Counted from the first letter of the stretch, positions 1-7,067 are shown. The stretch: DNA of 9,504 bases from Lachnospiraceae bacterium (GCA_900771955.1 CAAGPW010000086.1:1-9504), one strand, 5' to 3'. Numbers and translations: made by a program. The notes: a model not told the origin generated them from the sequence alone.

Positions 1-32
1 ATCCCCAAAAATCAAAGAATTTTAAAGCGTAG

Positions 33-60
33 TGGAATTTACCCCTGCACTGGAATTTAC
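33..60. repeat. Two-copy 10-bp direct repeat at left window edge
   Basis: The 10-mer TGGAATTTAC occurs at 33-42 and again at 51-60, an 18-bp period. It lies 9 bases past the stop codon of the EAL gene, in the only noncoding DNA at this edge (1-69). No T-tracted hairpin terminator for the EAL gene is visible in these 69 bases. Closely spaced short direct repeats are found at the ends of some insertion sequences (for example the IS21 family) and at protein-binding sites. The sequence beyond position 1 is needed to tell which, and nothing else here identifies the repeat. Confidence 0.55.
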
Positions 61-69
61 TTTTTCAAG

Positions 70-1965
70 TCAGCTCCGTTCACGGATAAATGTAAGAAAC
101 TCATCCTCCGGTATCGGTCTGGAAAAATAGTAACCCTGAATATAGTCAATTCCAAGCTTCGCGATCGTCTCCATCTGTTCTTTTGTCTCAATGCCCTCGG
201 AGACAATGCGCAGTTTCATATCATGGATCATCTGCATGGCAGCTTCCATAACGAATTTTGCCTTCTGGTTTGCAAAATATGCCTGACTCATATCACGGTC
301 AAACTTTACAATGGAAACCGGCATGTCCACGATATAATTCAGATTGGACTGTCCATTTCCGAAATCATCCAGTGAAAAGCTCACACCGTATTCTATAAGG
401 ATCTGCATATTCTCCACCAGTGTCTGTCTGGTCAGAATGGAAGCCGTCTCGGTGATCTCAAGGTTGATCATCGACGGCTCCACTCCGTATTTTTCCATGA
501 TATGCATATAAACACCGGCAAGATCGCGTGTTTCGCACTGGCGTACAGACAGATTCACTTCTATATATTCTATCCCGTATTGTTTTGGATTTTTTTCACG
601 GATGAAGCGGCAGGTCTTTTCAAAAACCAGTTCCCCGAGCCGCGATATCAGCCCTGTCTGCTCTGCAACGGGAATAAATTTTCCCGGCGGCAGAATACTT
701 CCGTCTCTCTGTCTTATTCTGACCAGTGCCTCTGCCGATGTAAAGCATTTCTTTTTGGTGGAATAGATCGGCTGGTAAAATACTTCCACACGATCTTCGT
801 TCATTGCTGACAGGATCTCTTCGCGCATATATTCCCGCTCACGCTTTTCCTTCACCATTTCCTGATCAATACAGACCACCGCATTCTCCAAAAGTCCGTC
901 GTTTTCCACCTTAAAATATTTAAACAGATAGAAAACCTCCTCGGCCTCCTTCGCCACACTGCAGTCCGGCATAAGCATATAAAACGGGTCCAGTACCACT
1001 GCCCCGCTGCCGGCATCCTCAGCATTCCATCCGCGCCGGAAACGCTCCCTGACTTTTGAAAATGCCTGATCGAGCCGTTCTTCGTTGGGACACAACAACA
1101 CCAGTTCACGTTCCACATTTTTGAATACTTTTACCTTTGGTATCGACTGCAGATATCTTACAATCTCATGCATGACATACTCCGACTGTTTTATTTCAAG
1201 GCCGGAAGCCTGATAATGCTCCAGTGAGATCAAAAGCACCGCAAACGTATTTTTCTTTTCATATTCCTGCCGCATATATTCAAGCAGCGCATGGGAATTG
1301 AACGCACCGGTCTCCCGGTCAAGATTTGCTTCCGGATTTTCCAGTTCAAAAAACAGGATCATCATGCCAAGCGCCGTTGCATACCCCACCAGAAGCAGCC
1401 TGTTGTTTAAAAACTGCGTCACTGCGGCAATGATCCATACGACCATCCAGATACGCACCGCGTTCCGCCGTTTCGGATTCATCTGATCTCCATGCCAGAC
1501 AACCTGATACAGCGTGATAAGCACGAACATTACTGCAAAAAAGTATGTTGCAATATCACTCGGTCCATATGTATAGACAGTTTTTCCGTCGTAGTAATAA
1601 TGGATCGGCAGAAGATAGATCAGTACCGACGCTGCAATGACCACAACCATATACCCGTATATGATCCTCCGGTACTGGTTTCTTACATAAATGTCCATGC
1701 AGGTATAGATCAGCCCGAAAAATCCTACCCACACCAGCGATACCACATAGCTTTTGCATATGACCTCCAGCACAAGCCTGGAAATATGATCCGTATTTAC
1801 GATCGCCACGACCGACAAAATATCCAGACATACACACAGAATCGTAACTGACAGCCCCCGAATGAACATCGTCTCGGAATACAGGCCGACCATTTTCTGG
1901 CGCAATGAAAAATATAACAGGATCAGCATAATGAACAGCCCTGCCACCTGCATCTGTATATTCAT
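70..1965 (-). CDS. Seven-TM membrane EAL-domain protein, probable c-di-GMP phosphodiesterase
   Basis: 631 aa; predicted to hydrolyse cyclic di-GMP to pGpG at the inner face of the membrane. About seven hydrophobic helices fill residues 7-207, forming a sensor-like membrane module. Residues 214-370 look like a degenerate GGDEF domain: the entry motif DRETGAFN resembles DxLTGLxN, but the place expected for GGDEF reads VEREL (about 284-288), so no cyclase activity is expected. The EAL domain (about 390-625) keeps the residues known to bind metal and substrate: E412 in EALVR, N471 in VNLSV, E503 in EITE, D533/D534 in DDFGNG, K554 in VKFD, E590 in SEGIE and Q610 in QGYYFS. The start at 1965 is chosen because GGGAGGAG lies 6 bases upstream. 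The open frame reaches an ATG at 2022, but that has no such site and overlaps the preceding gene. Last gene of the five-gene minus-strand cluster. The EAL assignment is firm; the membrane ligand is unknown. Confidence 0.93.
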   Translation of the reverse strand: MNIQMQVAGLFIMLILLYFSLRQKMVGLYSETMFIRGLSVTILCVCLDILSVVAIVNTDHISRLVLEVICKSYVVSLVWVGFFGLIYTCMDIYVRNQYRRIIYGYMVVVIAASVLIYLLPIHYYYDGKTVYTYGPSDIATYFFAVMFVLITLYQVVWHGDQMNPKRRNAVRIWMVVWIIAAVTQFLNNRLLLVGYATALGMMILFFELENPEANLDRETGAFNSHALLEYMRQEYEKKNTFAVLLISLEHYQASGLEIKQSEYVMHEIVRYLQSIPKVKVFKNVERELVLLCPNEERLDQAFSKVRERFRRGWNAEDAGSGAVVLDPFYMLMPDCSVAKEAEEVFYLFKYFKVENDGLLENAVVCIDQEMVKEKREREYMREEILSAMNEDRVEVFYQPIYSTKKKCFTSAEALVRIRQRDGSILPPGKFIPVAEQTGLISRLGELVFEKTCRFIREKNPKQYGIEYIEVNLSVRQCETRDLAGVYMHIMEKYGVEPSMINLEITETASILTRQTLVENMQILIEYGVSFSLDDFGNGQSNLNYIVDMPVSIVKFDRDMSQAYFANQKAKFVMEAAMQMIHDMKLRIVSEGIETKEQMETIAKLGIDYIQGYYFSRPIPEDEFLTFIRERS

Positions 1966-1971
1966 AACACT

Positions 1972-1980
1972 CTCCTCCCT
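1972..1980 (-). promoter_or_regulatory. Ribosome binding site deciding the EAL start
   Basis: On the minus strand this reads AGGGAGGAG, a near-perfect anti-16S match, 6 bases before the ATG at 1965. It supports that start over the in-frame ATG at 2022, 19 codons upstream. Confidence 0.85.
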
Positions 1981-1993
1981 ACCGTATACTTTT

Positions 1994-2022
1994 ATCTTAA
2001 CAATAGATGTACCGTAAATCAA
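1994..2022 (-). promoter_or_regulatory. Candidate internal promoter before the EAL gene
   Basis: On the minus strand TTGATT (2017-2022) and TAAGAT (1994-1999) are separated by exactly 17 bases, each matching four of six sigma-A consensus positions. The -35 box overlaps the TGA stop of the J-like gene. The 53-bp gap here is the largest in the cluster, which leaves room for separate expression of the EAL gene. The match is weak and could be chance. Confidence 0.35.
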
Positions 2023-3143
2023 TTCCCATTTTCTGTTTCCGGCTGTTCGATTTCTGTTTCCGGCTGCTCAATTTCTGTTCCCGGCTGTTGTTCTGTTACC
2101 TGTAAAGACTGCATGGCGTCCATCGCCTCCTGCAGTTTTTCGGGATCTATCTGATATTGTTGCTGTTGTTGATACTGTTCATATTGTTCGTAATTTATAA
2201 CCGATGGGGACGGCTGGCTGTTCCTCCGTGTTTCCACATAGCAGGATGCAATGAACCGCAGGCAGATCATGATAAGCAGTATGACACCCCAGACCACCCA
2301 GCCCTTCTTCTGCTTTTCCTTCCCTGATTTCGTCCCTGATTTTGCTTCTGTCAGCAGATCTGCCTGACGTTTCTGTTCTGTTCTCTGTCTCTCTGTCTGC
2401 TCCATCAGTTCATGCATGGCCTTCCAGCGGTCTGTATCTGCCTTCGCCTTTTCATAGCTTAGCCGGTCTGCATCCTCCGGCGTCAAAACCTTTTTTAAGG
2501 AATCCGGCAGCCGGTCTTCCAAAAGACAGTTCTTTGCCCTCTGCCAGAGATACCAGCAGACTGCCCCATCCATTTTTCCGCTCCCCGTTTTGCCCTCATC
2601 ACATAAAAGGGCTGCGAACTCATACCAGAAACGCGGCTGTTCATAAAGCTTCTGATATTTCTCTTTTCCCATGATATAATCCCAGCTTCCAGGTTCATTC
2701 GCATATATTTCATTTTGTAGAAGCCCCCTGCACTGTACAAAAAAATCCTGCGCCAGTTTTTTGTAAATCAACTGTTTCTCCGGACGCACTGCGGGCCTTC
2801 CGTCAACCTCCCATTCCGGTTCCGGTAAAACCCTCTTTTTTTCTTTGGCTGCTGCTTCTGACTGCTGTGCGCTGTTTTGTGTTTCCCTGTGTTCTTCCGT
2901 CCCGGGCTGCCGGATTTTACTGTCTCCCGGTTCACTCTGACTCATATTTTGCGGTGCAAAACGCACCGCATCCCTTGGATCGCCACAATCCGCGAGACGC
3001 AATGCGTCACGATATGCCTGCCGGAGCATCCGGAACTCCTCCGGATGTTCTTCCGGATGCCAGCGCTTTACTTCTCTGGCATACGCCTGCCGGATACGTT
3101 CCTTATCGGTTGTCGGTTCTATATTCAGTATCTTCCAGTTCAT
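2019..3143 (-). CDS. Membrane-anchored protein with divergent N-terminal J domain
   Basis: 374 aa. Residues 1-48 resemble the DnaJ J domain: helix I (WKILNI), helix II rich in R and K (IRQAYAREVKRW), a loop, then helix III (EEFRMLRQAYRDAL). The loop tripeptide is HPE (29-31) instead of the HPD needed to stimulate DnaK ATPase, so classical cochaperone activity is doubtful. A charged, Q/E-rich linker (65-120) precedes a helical region (120-255). One hydrophobic segment (281-303) follows a lysine-rich stretch, which by the positive-inside rule puts the J part in the cytoplasm and the short C-terminus outside. The C-terminus has a Q-rich run (319-331) and two TEIEQPE heptads. The ATG at 3143 has GAGGA 7 bases upstream. 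The gene begins 25 bp after the protease stop. Similar J-like membrane proteins occur in Clostridia; a specific function is not known to me. Confidence 0.85.
   Translation of the reverse strand: MNWKILNIEPTTDKERIRQAYAREVKRWHPEEHPEEFRMLRQAYRDALRLADCGDPRDAVRFAPQNMSQSEPGDSKIRQPGTEEHRETQNSAQQSEAAAKEKKRVLPEPEWEVDGRPAVRPEKQLIYKKLAQDFFVQCRGLLQNEIYANEPGSWDYIMGKEKYQKLYEQPRFWYEFAALLCDEGKTGSGKMDGAVCWYLWQRAKNCLLEDRLPDSLKKVLTPEDADRLSYEKAKADTDRWKAMHELMEQTERQRTEQKRQADLLTEAKSGTKSGKEKQKKGWVVWGVILLIMICLRFIASCYVETRRNSQPSPSVINYEQYEQYQQQQQYQIDPEKLQEAMDAMQSLQVTEQQPGTEIEQPETEIEQPETENGN
2030..2092. repeat. Three 21-bp tandem repeat units in the J-like gene
   Basis: Units at 2030-2050, 2051-2071 and 2072-2092 each contain the core TTTCTGTT(T/C)CCGGCTG; the third is diverged at its end. 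On the minus strand, unit length of 21 keeps the frame and encodes the repeated heptad TEIEQPE near the C-terminus, followed by the last residues TENGN. Gain or loss of a unit would change the length of the predicted extracytoplasmic tail without a frameshift. Confidence 0.85.
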
Positions 3144-3150
3144 TTTTCAT

Positions 3151-3155
3151 TCCTC
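3151..3155 (-). promoter_or_regulatory. Ribosome binding site of the J-like gene
   Basis: GAGGA on the minus strand, 7 bases before the ATG at 3143, lies in the 25-bp gap after the protease gene. It shows that the J-like gene has its own translation initiation site. Confidence 0.65.
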
Positions 3156-3168
3156 ATGTTAAAATATT

Positions 3169-5046
3169 CTATTCCGGCAGGCTGTCACGCAGGCACAGCA
3201 CACCCCATCCGAGGATCGGATTCGGATATTCATTCAGTGCCGGTATCTGTCTGGCTCCCCGGAGCAGGTATGCCTTTACTTTCTCTCCATACAGAAAGCT
3301 GTCATTTTCGTATATGATCCCCCACTGCATCAGAAGTGCCGCACTACCGGTCACAAACGGTGCCGCCATCGAGGTTCCGGTCTTCATGGTATATCCGCCG
3401 CCCGGTGCAGGTGCCGTGATATCCACCCCCGGTGCCGCAAGATCCGGTTTGATCTGATTGGTTGCCCGCGTGTAACCGCGCCCGGAAAAATCCGCAAGCT
3501 GATCATAAATCGCATCATATGCCGCAACTGCAATACTTTTTGCCGCTGTTGCAGGAATCGTAAGCGTAGTTCCCTCCGTCGGATACAAAAAGCCTGTGCG
3601 GGGATTCCGCACTTCTTTTCCCGGCATCCAGAGATGATACTCCCCCTGTACGATCCGTCCGGGGTACAGCTCAATGCTCCAGATTCCGCTGTCCACATAA
3701 TTTGCGGCCGGGATAAAATCCAGATATATTTCCTGATAGGGGCTGTAAGGACTCGGCTCCCCGTAGTAAACCAGTATCCTTGTGTCACCGATCCGAAACC
3801 GCTGCGGTCCCTGCACCTGCTTTAGCGGGCCGACACTTTCTCCCCCCGGTCCGCCTATGGAAACCGCAATGTCATCCATATAAGATTTCCATATCTGGAT
3901 GCTGAAATTCTGCTCATATTCGCTGACCGCAAATTCAATTTTTTTCGCTGTCTGTCCCGGTCGCGGCCGGATCTGCGGCTCAAACCGACCCGAGGTATGG
4001 CCACTTGCATTTCCCTCATTTCCGGCTCCTGTTACGATAACCGTTCTTCCGACTCCTGCAACATCATTGATAAATGTCTCAAGCAGCGAATCCCCGCTGT
4101 GTGAACCATAACTGTTTCCAAAACTGATATTGACCGCAAGCGGCATGTTATACTCCATTGATTTTCGCACGACATAATCTAACGCCATCATAAGCTGTGT
4201 TGTCCGCGGGAACGAATCCGCCGCCGCATTTCCGAGTTTCACGATTAAAAGGCTGCTCTCCGGGGCTGTTCCGGTATATCGTCCCTCAGATGCCCTGCCA
4301 TTTCCCGCTGCGATTCCCGCCACATGTGTACCGTGTCCGGAAGTATCCCGGCTCGGACAGATGCGTTCCCGCTCTGCGATCTGTGTCTGACGCAGTGCCT
4401 CATTGATCGTCTCCCTGCTGTATTCTGTCCCGATCCCATAGTCATATGGTGCAGGTCCTGCCGCAATGGTCTGATCCCACAGTGCAAGAATGCGGGTCGT
4501 ACCGTCTGCATTCCGGAAATCGGGGTGCGCATAATCAATGCCGCTGTCAAGAACCGCCACCAGGATTCCATTTCCCATAAGATGCATATTCTGCCGTTCG
4601 CCATAGCTCCAAAAAGAAGTGATACACGCCTCTCTGGTTGCCCGGTCCAGTGCAAAATAGAGTCTCTTCGGTTTTTCTATATAGGTGATCTCTTCAAAAG
4701 CTGCGAGCTGCTCCACATACTGCTCTGCCACATAAAAAATGGCATACCCGCGCAGAAGCGGTATCACGCGGATCCCCGGTATCCTTTCCTTCACTTCCTC
4801 TAACGAACCCTGATATTTTACGATCAGTTCCCATATCCTGTCTTCCGGGTCATAGCCGGTCTCAAGTTCCTTTGACTTTTCTCTTTCTGCCTGTGTTGCA
4901 TCCAGTGCCAGATTTAAAAGATTCTCGATCTTCGGATCGTTTTCTCCACCCGCATTCTGTATGATTTCGTCCAAATTCATTTCCTGCCGTATCTGTTCTC
5001 TCTTTAACCTATTTTCACAGGAAAAGAATATTCCGCAGGACACCAT
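3169..5046 (-). CDS. S8 family subtilisin-like serine protease, CspA-like group
   Basis: 625 aa from the first ATG. A prodomain-like region (about 40-130, with the block YDPEDRIWELIVKY) precedes the catalytic domain. The subtilase triad is complete: D167 in VLDSGID, H238 in SGHGTHVAG and S559 in GTSMAAP; the oxyanion Asn is N343 in GAGNEG. A long insert between the Asn and Ser blocks (about 350-500, beta-rich) matches the jelly-roll insertion of Csp-type proteases, which cleave the pro-form of cortex hydrolase SleC during spore germination in Clostridium. No signal peptide or membrane helix is visible, again like Csp proteins. No germination gene lies nearby, so the substrate is unknown; many Clostridia carry several such paralogues. 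The start is uncertain: the ATG at 5046 lacks a clear ribosome binding site and begins 14 bp after the CapA-like stop, while an ATG at codon 23 (about 4980) has AGGA almost touching it. An in-frame stop lies just upstream of 5046. Confidence 0.93.
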   Translation of the reverse strand: MVSCGIFFSCENRLKREQIRQEMNLDEIIQNAGGENDPKIENLLNLALDATQAEREKSKELETGYDPEDRIWELIVKYQGSLEEVKERIPGIRVIPLLRGYAIFYVAEQYVEQLAAFEEITYIEKPKRLYFALDRATREACITSFWSYGERQNMHLMGNGILVAVLDSGIDYAHPDFRNADGTTRILALWDQTIAAGPAPYDYGIGTEYSRETINEALRQTQIAERERICPSRDTSGHGTHVAGIAAGNGRASEGRYTGTAPESSLLIVKLGNAAADSFPRTTQLMMALDYVVRKSMEYNMPLAVNISFGNSYGSHSGDSLLETFINDVAGVGRTVIVTGAGNEGNASGHTSGRFEPQIRPRPGQTAKKIEFAVSEYEQNFSIQIWKSYMDDIAVSIGGPGGESVGPLKQVQGPQRFRIGDTRILVYYGEPSPYSPYQEIYLDFIPAANYVDSGIWSIELYPGRIVQGEYHLWMPGKEVRNPRTGFLYPTEGTTLTIPATAAKSIAVAAYDAIYDQLADFSGRGYTRATNQIKPDLAAPGVDITAPAPGGGYTMKTGTSMAAPFVTGSAALLMQWGIIYENDSFLYGEKVKAYLLRGARQIPALNEYPNPILGWGVLCLRDSLPE

Positions 5047-5060
5047 ACCGGATGTATTTT

Positions 5061-6272
5061 TTATTTTTCAGACAGCACTCCGTTCCCGTCAACGGATGCA
5101 TGAAACGATATGCTGTCAAGATATGTGTACAGCTGCTTTTCCTCCTCACCGGAAAGTTTCATTGTGCAGGCACCTTTCTCCCTCGCTGCGACAAAGGCAT
5201 ACTGTGCCGTTCCGTCCGGAGCGACTGTGACTTTGACTGCCGCAGTGTTTCCGTCCTGTCCGAACAGAAAATTTCCAAGGCTGTAAAAAACCGGTTTCCC
5301 GTTTATGTACTCGACTCCCTGAAGACAGTGGGAATGGCTGCCGATGACCAGGTCTGCTCCGGCATCCACATAGCCAGCCGCCAGCGTATGTTCATAATCC
5401 TCGGGATATTCCCTGTGCTCAAGTCCCCAGTGTACAAATACCGTCAGATAATCACATTCTTTTTTTGTCTCTGCGATCGCCGCGTCAAGTGCTGTGGCAT
5501 CATACGTGGCAAACACGCCCGGCGTCTGATTTTCCACATTCCAGGAAGCGACCGGAATTACACGGGAAGCTGCAAGAAAGCCGAATTTTTTCCCGTTCAC
5601 CTCTATGATCTGCGGCTCCATTGCACGCGCTTTGCTGTCGCCTGCTCCCGCATATCGGATGCCCGCGGTATCCAAAACCGCAAATGTCTCCTCCAACGCC
5701 TCCGGCCCATAATCTAAAATATGGTTATTTGCCAGTGACACAATATCCACACCCATATCCAAAAATGCAGCCACATAAGACGGATTGACCCGGAAGGTAT
5801 ACTGCTTGTCCTCCATCGCAGTGCCTCCGGTGCCAAACGGAAACTCCTCATTGACCATTGTAATATCTGCATCGCTCAAAAGGCTTTGCATTTCCTCCGA
5901 CAAAATACCATCTATCCCGCGTGCACTGTAATTGGCAGACACGCTGTTTCCGATCAGGATATCACCGGTAAAAACAAGTGTTGTCGCTGCCGCCTCCGTG
6001 TCCTGCATTTCACTGCCCGTTTCTGGCACGCCCGGCTCCGTTGTGCTTTCTGCTGTCACATCCGTCACCTGAGCCGTCTGCCCGGCTTCTGTATTGGATG
6101 CTGCCTGCTCTGTCTCTTCTTCACCGGCTACTGCTGCCTGCTCTGTCACAGGCTGCGTATCCTGCTGCCGGTTTTCCCGCTGCTCATGGATCTTCTGATA
6201 CCCAAGCCCAAACACCAGAATCAGCAGGATCAGTGAGCTGCCGTACAAAATCCCCCGTACAATCTTATTCAT
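5061..6272 (-). CDS. CapA/PgsA-family membrane-anchored metallophosphatase-fold protein
   Basis: 403 aa. An uncleaved-looking N-terminal membrane anchor (8-24) after MNKIVR is followed by a low-complexity T/E/A/Q linker (about 35-97), then the CapA domain (98-340), placing the catalytic part outside the cytoplasm. Calcineurin-like metal-site motifs are all present: GDILIG (D104), NEEFPFG (N141/E142), ANNHILDYG (N182-H184), HWGLEH (H281, H286) and GSHSHCLQG (H313, H315), then the family signature FYSLGNFLFG. Relatives include CapA/PgsA of poly-gamma-glutamate synthesis, but no capB, capC or other polyglutamate genes are adjacent, so capsule synthesis should not be assumed. A general cell-surface phosphoesterase is equally possible. 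The ATG at 6272 has AGGAGG 4 bases upstream. It begins 32 bp after the HAD gene and ends 14 bp before the protease. Confidence 0.9.
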   Translation of the reverse strand: MNKIVRGILYGSSLILLILVFGLGYQKIHEQRENRQQDTQPVTEQAAVAGEEETEQAASNTEAGQTAQVTDVTAESTTEPGVPETGSEMQDTEAAATTLVFTGDILIGNSVSANYSARGIDGILSEEMQSLLSDADITMVNEEFPFGTGGTAMEDKQYTFRVNPSYVAAFLDMGVDIVSLANNHILDYGPEALEETFAVLDTAGIRYAGAGDSKARAMEPQIIEVNGKKFGFLAASRVIPVASWNVENQTPGVFATYDATALDAAIAETKKECDYLTVFVHWGLEHREYPEDYEHTLAAGYVDAGADLVIGSHSHCLQGVEYINGKPVFYSLGNFLFGQDGNTAAVKVTVAPDGTAQYAFVAAREKGACTMKLSGEEEKQLYTYLDSISFHASVDGNGVLSEK

Positions 6273-6276
6273 ATAA

Positions 6277-6282
6277 CCTCCT
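6277..6282 (-). promoter_or_regulatory. Ribosome binding site of the CapA-like gene
   Basis: A perfect AGGAGG on the minus strand ends 4 bases before the ATG at 6272. It fills part of the 32-bp gap to the HAD gene, which leaves little room for a separate promoter and favours cotranscription. Confidence 0.8.
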
Positions 6283-6304
6283 GCCCCGCTCTTTATCCAC
6301 TCTT

Positions 6305-6946
6305 CTAGACGAATGCGATTTCTTTTGCCACTTTCGGCAGTTCATCGAGCGAATGGATCGCAGGAACCGCCTCATCAATCGTTCCAAATCCGTATGCTGC
6401 ATGGATAAATTTTACGCCGGCCGCTTTGCTTGCATCGTAATCTCCCTGAATATCACCTACATAAACCGGGTCCTTGATCTGATTTCTCTCCACGACAAGA
6501 CGTATATTTTCTTCCTTGTTTTTTCCGGTATTTCCATAGCACTCAATATCTTTGATATAATGCCAGAACCCGAAATAATCGAGAAACGCCTCCACATATC
6601 CCTTCTGACAGTTGCTTACAATATAAAGATCATAATCCTGTGCCAACTGCTGCCATACCTTTTCCAGATCCGGGTACAGCTTTCCTCCATGTGCGCGCAG
6701 ATACTGATTCTCATTCTGATAACAGTCGAGCAGAAGTTTTTCTCTTTTATCATCTTCCATATCCGGAAAGAGAATTTTTCCAAGAACATCCATGGTTTTT
6801 CCCATGACACGGTACATATCCTCTGTCGTGATACGGACTTCGACATCCGGATACTTCTCCTCGATCACTTTGTTCCAGGACTCCGCCACCTGCGGCGCGG
6901 AATCCCATAAAGTACCATCCATATCAAAAATAATTCCTCTTCGCAT
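6305..6946 (-). CDS. HAD-superfamily hydrolase, phosphoglycolate phosphatase-like
   Basis: 213 aa cytoplasmic phosphatase. Motif I is FDMDGTLWDS with nucleophile D8 and general acid/base D10; motif II is the serine of IVSNCQKG (S111); the motif III lysine is probably K142 or K144 in TGKNKEEN; motif IV is GDIQGD (D165, D169). An alpha-helical cap lies between motifs I and II (about 15-90), as in subclass I (Gph/PpaX-like) enzymes. The substrate cannot be read from sequence; phosphoglycolate, pyrophosphate and sugar phosphates are all handled by this group. The start at 6946 is preferred because AAGGATGG precedes it by a few bases and motif I then sits right at the N-terminus as usual. The longer frame starts at 6976, upstream of that site and inside or beside the promoter. 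First gene of the minus-strand cluster. Confidence 0.9.
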   Translation of the reverse strand: MRRGIIFDMDGTLWDSAPQVAESWNKVIEEKYPDVEVRITTEDMYRVMGKTMDVLGKILFPDMEDDKREKLLLDCYQNENQYLRAHGGKLYPDLEKVWQQLAQDYDLYIVSNCQKGYVEAFLDYFGFWHYIKDIECYGNTGKNKEENIRLVVERNQIKDPVYVGDIQGDYDASKAAGVKFIHAAYGFGTIDEAVPAIHSLDELPKVAKEIAFV

Positions 6947-6967
6947 ATTTCCATCCTTTTCCTGTTT

Positions 6968-6995
6968 TTTATACAATTTTAAGGTAATTTTTCAA
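6968..6995 (-). promoter_or_regulatory. Probable sigma-A promoter of the HAD-to-EAL cluster
   Basis: On the minus strand TTGAAA (6990-6995) and TATAAA (6968-6973) each match five of six consensus positions, with a 16-bp spacer that is A/T rich. Transcription would start near 6961, giving a short leader before the ribosome binding site and the ATG at 6946. This placement would exclude the longer HAD start at 6976, which supports the shorter protein. No other strong promoter is seen until the weak one near 2000. Confidence 0.65.
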
Positions 6996-7025
6996 AATTA
7001 TCAACCCAAAGTCCTAAAGATAGTG

Positions 7026-7031
7026 TATAAT
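7026..7031 (+). promoter_or_regulatory. Probable -10 box of the divergent plus-strand genes
   Basis: A perfect TATAAT preceded directly by GTG lies 36 bases upstream of the small protein's ATG. No good -35 box is present at 16-18 bases upstream, so the promoter may be weak or need an activator. It is divergent from the HAD promoter, about 30 bp away. Confidence 0.45.
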
Positions 7032-7051
7032 GATTGTTATATTGTATTTAA

Positions 7052-7057
7052 AAGGAG
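7052..7057 (+). promoter_or_regulatory. Ribosome binding site deciding the small-protein start
   Basis: AAGGAG ends 10 bases before the ATG at 7068. The reading frame is open much further upstream (to 6792), but that part runs antisense through the HAD gene; this site and the -10 box mark the true start. Confidence 0.75.
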
Positions 7058-7067
7058 AATCATTATT

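Noticed and set aside
1966..2022. 19-codon upstream extension of the EAL protein
   Set aside because: The ribosome binding site GGGAGGAG lies inside this stretch in front of the later ATG, and the upstream ATG overlaps the preceding gene without its own site.
2867..3457. 196-codon open plus-strand frame, overlapped by a second frame of 146 codons
   Set aside because: Antisense to the J-like and protease genes, low-complexity translation, no ribosome binding site found convincing.
5052..5717. 221-codon open plus-strand frame
   Set aside because: Antisense to the CapA-like gene; rich in Cys, Arg and Phe with no known motif.
5061..6272. Poly-gamma-glutamate capsule locus
   Set aside because: Only a CapA-type domain is present; no CapB-like ligase or CapC-like membrane gene is adjacent.
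5978..6910. 310-codon open plus-strand frame
   Set aside because: It runs antisense across the CapA-like and HAD genes, both with full conserved motifs, and its translation is Pro/Leu/Ser/Cys-rich with no recognisable domain.
6947..6976. 10-codon upstream extension of the HAD protein
   Set aside because: The probable -10 box overlaps this ATG, and a good ribosome binding site precedes the ATG at 6946.
6792..7067. Upstream extension of the 81-aa membrane protein to 173 aa
   Set aside because: The extra part is antisense to the HAD gene; the -10 box and AAGGAG site lie just before the ATG at 7068.
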